NCBI RefSeq assembly: GCF_009826975.1
Contig: NZ_WUMO01000011.1
Span: forward strand, 62,001-126,000
Direction of reading: 5' to 3'
Source: Flavobacterium sp. HBTb2-11-1
Lineage (GTDB): Bacteria; Bacteroidota; Bacteroidia; Flavobacteriales; Flavobacteriaceae
Length of the DNA stretch: 64,000 nt
Shown here: positions 34,504 to 42,349 of the stretch, one piece after another
Position numbering within the stretch: position 1 is the stretch's first letter
Layout: the number at the start of each line of letters is the position of its first letter
Notes under the pieces: generated by a model
The model's database searches: none
The model's input: the letters and a program-made list of their open reading frames with translations, nothing else
Told to the model about the DNA's origin: nothing
Position numbers and translations under genes: made by a program

Positions 34504-34525
34504 GCGGAGAAAGAGGGATTCGAAC
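34504..34525 (-). other. tRNA-Ser 3'-end fragment: attachment site of the island (left)
   Basis: GCGGAGAAAGAGGGATTCGAAC is identical to the 3' acceptor/T-arm region of the tRNA-Ser genes at 38886 and 39115, after which the match ends. A 22-bp tRNA 3' copy in direct orientation is the classic mark left by tyrosine-recombinase integration. With the intact gene at 38886 it bounds a ~4.4-kb island. Confidence 0.8.
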
Positions 34526-34578
34526 AAAAATGTTGCATCCCGCTTTTATACTGCATTCCCTAATATTTTCTCGTTATT

Positions 34579-34636
34579 TTGCCACGATTTTGCCATGAAC
34601 TTTTTGTGCATTTTTATAAATTTTGAAAAGTTCCGG
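34579..34636. repeat. Island-end repeat, left copy (recombinase arm-site candidate)
   Basis: This segment, beginning TTGCCACGATTTTGCC, aligns with 38732-38789 at the other end of the island in the same orientation, roughly three quarters identical. On the minus strand it contains the direct repeats TGGCAAAATCG and TGGCAAAATAA. A second shared element, GTGGCACTTTTG followed by CTCCAG, is at 34858-34882 and 38700-38724. Order is att-rep1-rep2 on the left and rep2-rep1-att on the right. No gene is visible in 34526-34903. Confidence 0.55.
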
Positions 34637-34903
34637 AGCAAATTATCTGTTTAAATAATGTTATAATTCTTAATTGGTTGAAAGACAAAGTTAAGCATTT
34701 ATGCGGCGCTCAGACAATTTTTTTTAAAGTATTTTAAATAGTTTGCAATGGAATTCAACAACAATTTATTATTGGTTTTTTAGTAGAGAAATCAATCCCA
34801 AAACTTATGTAGCTGAAAAAATAATTAATTATTTTTTAAAATCTGACTTAAGTATTTGTGGCACTTTTGAAGGCAGCTCCAGTTTCAGATTTTCAACAAT
34901 CTG

Positions 34904-36034
34904 CTATTTAAAATATTGAATCTTTCGCTCCATTGTAGCTGTTACTTCATTTTTATTCCCTTCTAAATACATCTTACACTTAATCCAGTTTTTATGATTA
35001 TCGTATTCATATTCATAATATCTGTTTGTTGGCTGATTTATTTCATCTTCACTAATAAAATTGACTTCCACTAAATCGTTATTTTCATTATAGTTGAAAA
35101 CCATATCATCACTTGGGTAGGGATAAGTTTGTTGGCCTGTAATATGTATTTTTTGAATATAAGTATTGGTAGAGTCGTAAGTATAAATTGCAGTAAGGAA
35201 TATTCCTAAATAATTACTCCAAGTTATCTTGGAGATTTTGCTTTTGTCATCGTAGTAACATTTAAATTTAGTGTCACAGGCATAATGAAATTTATTGTCT
35301 GAATTAGTGTCGCTATACGGGCTTGTGTTCTTTGAATCAAAATTACATTCTGTTAGGTTTCCTTTCGAATCGTATTTATATGTCTTTACTAACAGTAGTT
35401 CTTTTTCTGAAGGTGATGTAAATACTTTTTGTTCAGGTTTAGGTTTATAATAAATCTTTTCTTCAATAATTTTATTCCCTTCAGTTTTATATTGATATTG
35501 AAACTGCCTTAGATCTCTATATTGATCTTGATATTTATTTAATGCTATACTTGCGCTGTCTAGTTTGGCTATTTTATAATCTCTGTCATTTTTAAATCTA
35601 GTTTCAATAGAGAAATTAGTCTGGATTTGTAAATCCAAATCAATGGATAATGGTTTTAAAATGCTTAGATAAGGCAACAAATCTTTTTTTAAAATATAGT
35701 CTTTGTCATCATATTCATATTTATATAATTTTCCCACCGGACGATCCTCGTAACCTTTGGTTCTATTAGTAATAGCTTTTTGTGTAATATTTCCTTCTTT
35801 ATTGAATTCGTAAGAATCATCATTAGCAATATCATTTTCAAATAAAACACGGTATTTTACTAGTGCTGTAATGTTTTGTTTGTAAAAGGAATAAAATGTA
35901 TTTACGGTCTTCACAGGACCGTTTAAATTTAATGATCTGTTTACTTTTAATTTGTTTTCCTGAGCAATGCAAAGGCTATAGTATATCAATGCAAAACCTA
36001 CAATAACTTTTTTAACATCTAATTTAATTTCCAT
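34904..36034 (-). CDS. Secreted YD-repeat-like protein of unknown function (island cargo 3)
   Basis: The protein has 376 residues with a signal peptide (VIVGFALIYYSLCIAQ). The body has loosely repeating beta-strand units such as YEFNKEGN, YKYDSKGNLTE, FNYNENNDLVEV and YEYEYDNHKNWIKC, which resemble RHS/YD-type wrapping repeats but without a toxin tip. It shares its N-terminal pattern (LNGPVKTV), inner units and the C-terminal NWIKC and ERKIQYF region with the next gene, so the two are tandem paralogues. The start overlaps the upstream gene's end by 11 bp. It is probably surface or periplasmic. The function is unknown. Confidence 0.8.
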   Translation of the reverse strand: MEIKLDVKKVIVGFALIYYSLCIAQENKLKVNRSLNLNGPVKTVNTFYSFYKQNITALVKYRVLFENDIANDDSYEFNKEGNITQKAITNRTKGYEDRPVGKLYKYEYDDKDYILKKDLLPYLSILKPLSIDLDLQIQTNFSIETRFKNDRDYKIAKLDSASIALNKYQDQYRDLRQFQYQYKTEGNKIIEEKIYYKPKPEQKVFTSPSEKELLLVKTYKYDSKGNLTECNFDSKNTSPYSDTNSDNKFHYACDTKFKCYYDDKSKISKITWSNYLGIFLTAIYTYDSTNTYIQKIHITGQQTYPYPSDDMVFNYNENNDLVEVNFISEDEINQPTNRYYEYEYDNHKNWIKCKMYLEGNKNEVTATMERKIQYFK

Positions 36035-37070
36035 AATATGAAATTTTTCTTTTTATACTTTTAATCACCTCGTCCTGCATTGAATTGTATCTAAGTTTAC
36101 ACTTTATCCAATTGTTATGACTATCATACTCATATTCGTAAAAGACTTTTTCTTGTTTATTTAAATAATCATTTACGTATTCACATGCTGTGATATCCGC
36201 TTTTTTGTTATAATAAAATTTAGCTTTTTTATATTTGCCATAGCCAAAACCATCCTCATTAAATATTTCAACCTCAGTAATGTAATTCTCGGTAGGATGA
36301 TATTTATATTTCTGTTCTATATTTGGTTCTTGTTCGACCTGCGGGTTTACAGCCACCATATTAGTCACTTTAATTAAGCGATTTTTAACATCATATTCAT
36401 AGAGCCATTTTTCATGCGCCCCATCTTTTTCTGTATAATAATTATCGTTCTTGTATTCACCTTCATAAAATAAGCGTTGCTGTACCAAATTGCCTTTAAG
36501 ATCGTATATGTATTTTTTGGTTTGGTATAGCTGGGTTTCAATTATATTATTAGAATTATCTTTGTCTACAAAATATTCTTTTTCAGCAGTTATTTTACCG
36601 TTTTTATCGAAATTATATTTATACGCAAAATCCGAGTCTGAATATTTAAAACAGTTAGACCTCTTTAATGTAATTTTATTCACATTTTGCATATTTAAAT
36701 TAACCATTCCCGTCCAATCGGGTACTCGATACACCTTTTTACCCAATTCATATTTGAAATTATTTTGAAGATCTTTTGGGGCATATACTATCGAATCGTA
36801 AAAATGTCTTGATATCAAACCATATTTGTTAAACTCATACGATTCATATGAGTTTTGGCGTAATATTACTATATCAATGATATCATCTATTTCATATGGA
36901 GTGAGATCTTCTTTGTAAAAGGTACGACCATAAATGACTGATTTAACCGAATCATTTAAATTTAAACGATACAAATCTTTATAAATTCCGTTTTGATTGT
37001 TGGTCTTCAGCTGTGAAAAACAGGATAACGAAAGGGAAAGAAATAGTAGTAGGATTTTTATTTTATGCAT
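36024..37070 (-). CDS. Secreted YD-repeat-like protein, paralogue of cargo 3 (island cargo 2)
   Basis: The protein has 348 residues with a signal peptide (IKILLLFLSLSLSCFS). Repeat-like units include YEFNKYGLISR, YIYDLKGNLVQ, YEYDVKNRLIKV and YEYEYDSHNNWIKCKLRY. It parallels the downstream gene from LNDSVKSV to the C-terminal KRKISYY. The overlap of 11 bp with that gene implies coupled translation and fixed stoichiometry. No catalytic motif is visible. Confidence 0.8.
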   Translation of the reverse strand: MHKIKILLLFLSLSLSCFSQLKTNNQNGIYKDLYRLNLNDSVKSVIYGRTFYKEDLTPYEIDDIIDIVILRQNSYESYEFNKYGLISRHFYDSIVYAPKDLQNNFKYELGKKVYRVPDWTGMVNLNMQNVNKITLKRSNCFKYSDSDFAYKYNFDKNGKITAEKEYFVDKDNSNNIIETQLYQTKKYIYDLKGNLVQQRLFYEGEYKNDNYYTEKDGAHEKWLYEYDVKNRLIKVTNMVAVNPQVEQEPNIEQKYKYHPTENYITEVEIFNEDGFGYGKYKKAKFYYNKKADITACEYVNDYLNKQEKVFYEYEYDSHNNWIKCKLRYNSMQDEVIKSIKRKISYYGN

Positions 37071-37164
37071 TTTAAGTAATATTTATATTCAAAATGGTTG
37101 GTTAATTTATGATGTATTCGGACTTCAAAATAATATTAGACATTTGTATGTATTGCTATAAGAA

Positions 37165-37956
37165 TCAGTCTTTTTGGGTAGCTGACGCCTGTGATAATTG
37201 TGCCAAATATTCTTGAATTTTAGAGACTACAGTATTACAATTTTTAATAGCCGACAAATAATTTAGGATTCCAATCATACTGTTTGTGGCATCAACGGTA
37301 GTTTCTACTTTTTTTAGGGTATCTGTTTCGTTGCTAACAGTCGTCATTTTTGTATAGGTTTCAACTATAGACGGTTGTGTTCTTCTCAATTCAAGTATTG
37401 CGCTATCAAGCTTAGTACCCATAACATGAAATGCCAATCCCATTTTAGTGTAAATATTTTTAACTTCTTCAATATTATTTGCTTTAGCAGCAGCGTCAAA
37501 TTCGGTTGCTTTCTTTTGCAACGATTGTGAAAGTAATTCAGATTTTTTGACAAAAGCAGTTCCATGAGCTATTAAAGCTTCATATTTTTCCTTTGGATAC
37601 ACTTCGTTAAATGGCGGTTCACTATTTACTTTAGCTTCCGATCCCAGATTTTCGGTAGTACTATTTTTATTTTTTTGAAGTTCAACTGAAATATCATTGA
37701 ATACTTCAAGCAAATTTTTATCTGTGGAAGTGCTGCTAATATTACTTTCAGTTAAAGTAATACCATTTGGATTAACGTAATAATCGTCTATTATGGTTTG
37801 ACAGACTTTTTCAATTGATGCTAATGTCTCTAGTTTGGATTTAGTGCTCGGTGTGGTTTTATTTTTTTTTAATGTTCCATTTTGGGCATAATTCACAGTA
37901 ATACAAAGGAATAGTATGTAGGTAAGTTCTTTTTTACCAACTGGTTTTAATTTCAT
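37165..37956 (-). CDS. Secreted alpha-helical protein of unknown function (island cargo 1)
   Basis: The protein has 263 residues with a signal peptide (ELTYILFLCITVNYAQ). The mature part is mostly helical, with long amphipathic stretches at ~125-165 (KKSELLSQSLQKKATEFDAAA) and ~205-255, and a Ser/Thr/Asn-rich region at ~60-105. It is the first gene of the three-gene minus-strand cassette, 94 bp before the next start. No domain is recognised. It could be a structural or pore-forming partner, but this is only a guess. Confidence 0.72.
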   Translation of the reverse strand: MKLKPVGKKELTYILFLCITVNYAQNGTLKKNKTTPSTKSKLETLASIEKVCQTIIDDYYVNPNGITLTESNISSTSTDKNLLEVFNDISVELQKNKNSTTENLGSEAKVNSEPPFNEVYPKEKYEALIAHGTAFVKKSELLSQSLQKKATEFDAAAKANNIEEVKNIYTKMGLAFHVMGTKLDSAILELRRTQPSIVETYTKMTTVSNETDTLKKVETTVDATNSMIGILNYLSAIKNCNTVVSKIQEYLAQLSQASATQKD

Positions 37957-38229
37957 AAGTATTTTAGTTATCGATAGATTTTTTGGGTTTTCAATTCTAT
38001 AAATATATACATTATAACATTAGTGTCGACTAGAAAAGAAAATAAGTTCTTTTAAATTATTGTAAATCTGTCTTAATAGTCGTTTTTGAGCGTGACGATT
38101 TGAAATGATTATTATGTTCGTAAATCAATATTATGAATATGAATCAGGGTAAATTACTAGACAAAATACCCATAAATGAATTATTTATAAAATCAGATTA
38201 CAATAATGTCATCAACATAATATTAATCA

Positions 38230-38595
38230 GCTGGGAGTCGCCTGAAAAACACCGCACATCTTCCCGACGGGGAATCTGCCCGTATTTTCCCTTATGAGCT
38301 GGTATACAGAGCGTTTGTCCCGGTGCAGGATTCCGGCCTTCTTTCAAGATATCCCGCTCCAGTGGATATTTTTGAGTTCTTTCTGCAGTCTGGCCGTTTC
38401 CTTTCTGTCGGAATCCGGATCGCTTCTCTCATAGTGGGTGAGCTTTCCTTTACGGAAGAGATTTTTTCAGTGCTGGAGGCCGTTTTTGCTGACCCGAAGC
38501 TTTGTGGCGGCCAGCCGCACGCTTTTATGCTCGATGCAGGTCTTGACCGCCCAGATTTTAAATTCGGCGCTGTATTTTTTTCTGCTGCTTTTCAT
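38230..38595 (-). pseudogene. IS3-family transposase remnant (orfA plus start of orfB), degenerate
   Basis: From the ATG at 38595 the minus strand reads KSSRKKYSAEFKIWAVK, then LAATKLRVSKNGLQH followed by a stop where TGG would encode Trp. It continues with ETARLQKELKNIH, a frame change into ERDILK, and then RSVYQLIRENTGRFPVGKMC. This is the IS3/IS150 OrfA (HTH plus coiled coil) running into OrfB. At least one nonsense and one frameshift are present, and the rest of OrfB (the DDE domain) is missing beyond ~38230. GC content is higher than its surroundings. Plus-strand ORFs here are its antisense shadows. Confidence 0.8.
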
Positions 38596-38607
38596 GCCTT
38601 CAGAAGT

Positions 38608-38656
38608 TAGGTGCGTTATTCTGTATGGTTCTACCAAGAATAATAACGCACATTTA
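38608..38656. repeat. 10-bp inverted repeat beside the IS3 remnant
   Basis: GTGCGTTATT and AATAACGCAC are perfect inverse complements around a ~20-bp spacer just upstream of the remnant's start codon. It could be part of the former IS end, an island recombination site, or a hairpin. Confidence 0.4.
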
Positions 38657-38731
38657 CCAACTTTTAAACCGCTTCAGACAGAATTCGCCTTAATTTTCTG
38701 TGGCACTTTTGGAGGGAACTCCAGGAAACCC

Positions 38732-38789
38732 TTGCCACGATTCTGACACGAAACTTCTGTGCGGTTTTGAAAATATTGAAAATGCACCG
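38732..38789. repeat. Island-end repeat, right copy
   Basis: Begins TTGCCACGATTCTGAC and aligns with 34579-34636 in the same orientation. The partner element GTGGCACTTTTGGAGG at 38700-38724 matches 34858-34882. Together they mark the two ends of the island as related and are candidate arm-type sites for a lost integrase. Confidence 0.55.
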
Positions 38790-38796
38790 AAAAGAA

Positions 38797-38830
38797 AAAA
38801 CCCTGCTGATCTCAAGATCTGCAGGGTTTT
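38797..38830 (-). terminator. Terminator downstream of the first tRNA-Ser
   Basis: On the minus strand AAAACCCTGC pairs with GCAGGGTTTT, with further pairing inside, followed by TTTTTTCTTT. If the island entered at the tRNA end, this terminator is island-derived. Confidence 0.75.
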
Positions 38831-38885
38831 CCGTGAATTTTAGCCTTTTTTGTAAACTTTGAAAAGTCTCTTTTTAAGCTCTCAG

Positions 38886-38970
38886 CGGAGAAAGAGGGAT
38901 TCGAACCCCCGGACCTGTTACAGTCAACAGTTTTCAAGACTGCCGCATTCGACCGCTCTGCCATTTCTCC
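38886..38970 (-). tRNA. tRNA-Ser (anticodon TGA), island insertion target
   Basis: The 85-nt gene has acceptor stem GGAGAAA/TTTCTCC, D-arm GCAGAGCGGTCGAATGC, anticodon loop CTTGAAA with anticodon TGA, a class-II variable arm and T-arm GGTTCGAATCC. No CCA is encoded. It is identical to the copy at 39115-39199. A -7 element TATCTTTG lies at 39010-39003, upstream on the minus strand. Its 3' end is copied at 34504-34525, so it was the integration target. Confidence 0.95.
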
Positions 38971-39078
38971 AGTATGTCGCTATCATTTTCTGATTGCGAG
39001 TGCAAAGATAAGTTGTTTTTTGAATTGTGAAAATTTTTTTTGAACTATTTCTAAAAAAAAATACGCTATAAAAAAAGA

Positions 39079-39105
39079 AAAACCCTTAACAAAGTTAAGG
39101 GTTTT
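39079..39105 (-). terminator. Terminator of the second tRNA-Ser
   Basis: AAAACCCTTAAC pairs perfectly with GTTAAGGGTTTT around AAA. On the minus strand it is followed by a T-rich run. Confidence 0.8.
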
Positions 39106-39114
39106 AAAAGTCAG

Positions 39115-39199
39115 CGGAGAAAGAGGGATTCGAACCCCCGGACCTGTTACAGTCAACAGTTTTCAAGACTGCCGCATTCGACCGCTCTGCCATTTCTCC
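39115..39199 (-). tRNA. tRNA-Ser (anticodon TGA), tandem copy
   Basis: Identical 85-nt sequence to the tRNA at 38886-38970. The upstream flank is also duplicated (AGTATGTCGCT, then TATC/TTCTGATTGCG-type sequence), and each copy has its own -7 element (here TATATTTG at 39239-39232). The pair arose by a segmental duplication of about 229 bp that included the promoter. Confidence 0.95.
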
Positions 39200-39350
39200 A
39201 GTATGTCGCTCTCATTATCTGATTGCGGGTGCAAATATAAGACGGTTTTTCGGTTATAAAAACTTTTTTCGGACTTTTTTTTGAAGTTTTTTAAGATAAT
39301 TTTCAAGTGTCTAATTATCAGTATTTCCGAAAGTGATATTTTTTAAAAAA

Positions 39351-39749
39351 TTAATCTAAATCGTCTAAAATTGGCGTTGGTTTTTTATGTTCGTCGACGG
39401 CAACAAACGAAAAAGTTCCTGAAACTACCGTTTCTCGAAGTTCAGTATACATTTGTTCCATAAAAATATCGACATGAATTTTACAGCTGGTTCTTCCAAC
39501 GCTATCCACTTTTGCTACTAATTCGATTAAAGTTCCTGCGGGAATTGCTTTTTTGAAATCAATTTGGCCTGTAGAAATCGTAACTACTTTTTTACGGCTA
39601 AAACGTGTAGCGCAGATAAAAGCAACTTCATCCATTAAATGAAGAGCAGTTCCACCAAATAAAGTATCGTAATGATTTGTTGTGCTAGGAAAAACGGCTT
39701 TAAAAATACGAGTTTCTGATTTTTGAATTCTTTCTTCTACTGTTCCCAT
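39351..39749 (-). CDS. Acyl-CoA thioesterase (hotdog fold)
   Basis: I prefer the ATG at 39749, one base after the ribB stop (TAATATG), over the ATG at 39791 inside ribB. This gives 132 residues. The hotdog core has FPSTTNHYDTLFGGTALHLMDEVAF, with the Asn-His/Asp region typical of YciA-like acyl-CoA hydrolases, then ISTGQIDFKKAIPAGTLIEL. It hydrolyses acyl-CoA to free acid and CoA in the cytoplasm; chain length is unknown. It is the last gene of the lptG-ribB-thioesterase run. Confidence 0.88.
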   Translation of the reverse strand: MGTVEERIQKSETRIFKAVFPSTTNHYDTLFGGTALHLMDEVAFICATRFSRKKVVTISTGQIDFKKAIPAGTLIELVAKVDSVGRTSCKIHVDIFMEQMYTELRETVVSGTFSFVAVDEHKKPTPILDDLD

Positions 39750-39750
39750 A

Positions 39751-40884
39751 TTAGTAATTAACGTATTCTGTAATTTCAAGTCCGTATCCAATCATACCCA
39801 CTCGTTTTGTTTGCTCTGTGTTCGAAACCAATCTGATTTTAGAAATATCTATATCATGAAGAATTTGAGCTCCGATCCCGTAATCTTTACTGTCAATAAT
39901 AACTTTAGGAGCTTTTAAAGTTCCGTTAGCTTGCAATGACTTTAGCTCAGAAATTCTGTTTAAAAGGTTAACAGCCGTCATATCTTGATTGATAAAGATA
40001 ACAGCGCCTTTTCCGTTTTCATTAATCACTTTAAACATATCATCTAACTGCTGTTCAGCATTATTAGTTAAAGTTCCTAATAAATCGTTATTCACTTGAG
40101 AAGAGTGTATTCTGGTCAAAATTGGTTCGCCAAGATTCCAAGTTCCTTTCGTTAAAGCGATATGAATTTGTTTGTTTGTTGTTTGTTCGTAAGCTCTTAA
40201 ACGAAAAGTTCCAAAACGAGTTTCGATGTCGAAATCTTCTTTTTTAACGATTAAGCTATCATGCTGCATTCTATAAGCAACCAAATCTTCAATAGAAACT
40301 AATTTCAAGTCAAATTTTTTAGCTACTTTAATCAATTCTGGCAGACGAGACATTGTTCCATCTTCGTTTAAAATTTCGCATATTACCCCTGCAGGTTTAA
40401 ATCCAGCTAGACGCGCAAAATCAATTGCAGCTTCAGTATGGCCTGTTCTTCTCAAAACTCCACCTTGTTTGGCAATTAAAGGGAAAATATGACCAGGACG
40501 AGCTAAATCATGAGGTTTTGTATTTGGGTCAACTAATGACTGAACTGTTTTTGATCTATCAGCAGCAGAAATCCCAGTTGTAACGCCTTGTCCTTTCAAA
40601 TCAACAGAAACCGTAAAAGCTGTTTCCATATGATCTGTATTGTTGGTTACCATTGCGCGAAGATCCAGTTCCTTGCATCGGCTTTCTGTAAGTGGTGTAC
40701 AAATTAAACCGCGTCCATGGGTAGCCATAAAGTTGATCATTTCTGGAGTTACTTTTTCGGCAGCAGCCAAAAAATCACCTTCATTTTCACGATCTTCATC
40801 ATCGACTACAATGATTACTTTACCTTGACGAATATCTTCTATAGCTTCTTCAATGGTATTCAGTTGTATTTTTGTTGTTGACAT
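39751..40884 (-). CDS. ribB: 3,4-dihydroxy-2-butanone-4-phosphate synthase with degenerate GTP cyclohydrolase II domain (RibBX-like)
   Basis: The protein has 377 residues. The RibB domain (~1-205) is intact: VVDDEDRENEGDF, HGRGLICTPL, RPGHIFPLIA and RTGHTEAAIDFARLAG. It makes the four-carbon precursor of riboflavin from ribulose-5-phosphate. The RibA-like domain (~208-377) keeps the fold (TRIHSSQVNNDLLGTL, DYGIGAQILHDI, GYGLEI). It lacks the three zinc cysteines of the GDxxxSxRCDCG motif and the catalytic GRGIG segment (here NQDMTAVNL). So GTP cyclohydrolase II activity is unlikely, and a separate ribA should exist. The symbol refers to the active half. Confidence 0.9.
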   Translation of the reverse strand: MSTTKIQLNTIEEAIEDIRQGKVIIVVDDEDRENEGDFLAAAEKVTPEMINFMATHGRGLICTPLTESRCKELDLRAMVTNNTDHMETAFTVSVDLKGQGVTTGISAADRSKTVQSLVDPNTKPHDLARPGHIFPLIAKQGGVLRRTGHTEAAIDFARLAGFKPAGVICEILNEDGTMSRLPELIKVAKKFDLKLVSIEDLVAYRMQHDSLIVKKEDFDIETRFGTFRLRAYEQTTNKQIHIALTKGTWNLGEPILTRIHSSQVNNDLLGTLTNNAEQQLDDMFKVINENGKGAVIFINQDMTAVNLLNRISELKSLQANGTLKAPKVIIDSKDYGIGAQILHDIDISKIRLVSNTEQTKRVGMIGYGLEITEYVNY

Positions 40885-40886
40885 AA

Positions 40887-42341
40887 TTATTTTTGCTTTT
40901 GAGCAGGTAAAAACCGCTCAGAGATTTTCTGAATTAGTTGTGAAATCGGAGTTGTAATCGCATCAAAATTAATTAAACCGTTGTCGTTTGTAGCACGATA
41001 GGTTAATAAAATTGCTAGAGGAGAGAGTATAAAAGACGACATCCACGATCCCATAAACGGAGTCATTCCGCCTTCTTGAGATAATCTTTTTCCGAATGTA
41101 TTGATGAAATGGAAAGTAATAAAGATTAAAACCGCGAATACAATAGGAAGCCCAAGTCCTCCTTTTCTAATAATCGCACCAAGCGGAGCCCCAATAAAGA
41201 ACATTAGGAAACAGGCAAACGCAATAACAAATTTTTCGTATAACGCATTATAATGTTTGTTGATCTCTCGCTCTTTGTCTTTTAAATCCTTCTGCGTAGT
41301 TTCGATAGAATAAATATTGCTGGTAATATTGCTTCCTGCCATTTTTAAAATATCTACTTTATCTTTATTAGAGTAAATAGACAAAACATCGTTTGGAATC
41401 GGTTTTTTCTTGATGTCTTTTTGAGAATTTTGAGGGAATTTTTTAATTCCAACTCGCTGATTGATATTTTCAGAAAAAGAAACAATTTCGTTGTCTAAAT
41501 TTTTGCTCAACGAGTCCAAAGTGTAGCGTAGCTCATTAACATTTAGCATGGCATTTGTTCCTGCAATACTTTCTTTACTATCATCAACTTTGTTTAATTC
41601 AGATAAATCAATATTAATAATCTGTGTCTTAAATTTTCCTTTTATAAAAGGCATTTTAGCACGATCCTCATATTTTTTTGGAGTGACATCTTGGTAGTAG
41701 TAGCCGTCATTCAAAACTAGTTTTAATATGCTAGATTTCTCGTTACTGACTAATTCACCAGTTTTAGCTTTAATTACGGTTTTATTTTCACCCATATTAT
41801 TCGCTTTCTCATGGATCGTCACACCAGTTAAATGATTGCCGTTTTCTCCAGATTTTTTGTTTACTTTAATGTTATAAGTCCCAACATCGTTAAATTGACC
41901 CTCAGCAATAGCCATAGCTGGCTTGGCTTGAGCAATGTTTTTTCTAAAGTTGACAAACTTGTATTCGGCATACGGAATCACATTGTTGGCAAACCAAAAA
42001 GCAACAATACTTAAAATGAAAATAAAAATAATCAATACTCTCATTGCTCTTTGCAAGGAGATTCCCGAAGATTTCATGGCCGCGAATTCATAGTTCTCGG
42101 CTAGATTTCCGAAAGTCATGATGGATGCTAATAGAACCGAAAGCGGTAAAACCAACGGAATAATACGCGGCATAGAAAAAAGCAGGAATTTCACGACCAA
42201 AATTAAGTCGAGATCTTTTCCTGCTAGTTCTGATATAAATAGCCATACTGTTTGCAGTATGAATATGAAAAATAAGATTACAAATACCGTGGTAAATGTA
42301 AGTAAGAATGTTTTTAATAAGTATTTGTCTAGAATTTTCAA
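40887..42341 (-). CDS. LptG/LptF-family (YjgP/YjgQ) LPS export permease
   Basis: The protein has 484 residues. Three membrane segments near the N-terminus (~10-32, 55-78, 100-120), a large periplasmic beta-jellyroll region (~135-350) and three C-terminal membrane segments (~370-460) are the LptF/G layout. The motif YEFAAMKSSGISLQRAMR is the cytoplasmic coupling helix that meets the LptB ATPase. It extracts LPS or lipooligosaccharide from the inner membrane. Bacteroidota versions are longer than the ~360-residue E. coli proteins. Whether it is LptF or LptG cannot be decided here. Confidence 0.9.
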   Translation of the reverse strand: MKILDKYLLKTFLLTFTTVFVILFFIFILQTVWLFISELAGKDLDLILVVKFLLFSMPRIIPLVLPLSVLLASIMTFGNLAENYEFAAMKSSGISLQRAMRVLIIFIFILSIVAFWFANNVIPYAEYKFVNFRKNIAQAKPAMAIAEGQFNDVGTYNIKVNKKSGENGNHLTGVTIHEKANNMGENKTVIKAKTGELVSNEKSSILKLVLNDGYYYQDVTPKKYEDRAKMPFIKGKFKTQIINIDLSELNKVDDSKESIAGTNAMLNVNELRYTLDSLSKNLDNEIVSFSENINQRVGIKKFPQNSQKDIKKKPIPNDVLSIYSNKDKVDILKMAGSNITSNIYSIETTQKDLKDKEREINKHYNALYEKFVIAFACFLMFFIGAPLGAIIRKGGLGLPIVFAVLIFITFHFINTFGKRLSQEGGMTPFMGSWMSSFILSPLAILLTYRATNDNGLINFDAITTPISQLIQKISERFLPAQKQK

Positions 42342-42349
42342 CCTTCTGA

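Noticed and set aside
34526..34720. Integrase C-terminal remnant at the left end of the island
   Set aside because: The minus-strand reading has only short open stretches and no R-H-R-Y motif, so I treat it as end repeats rather than a gene fragment.
38323..38746. Plus-strand ORFs of 95 and 102 aa
   Set aside because: They are antisense to a readable IS3-family OrfA/OrfB remnant on the minus strand.
40885..40960. Riboswitch (FMN) upstream of ribB
   Set aside because: ribB starts 3 bp after... within the lptG-ribB junction region and there is no room or FMN-element sequence; it is preceded by unrelated intergenic context only.
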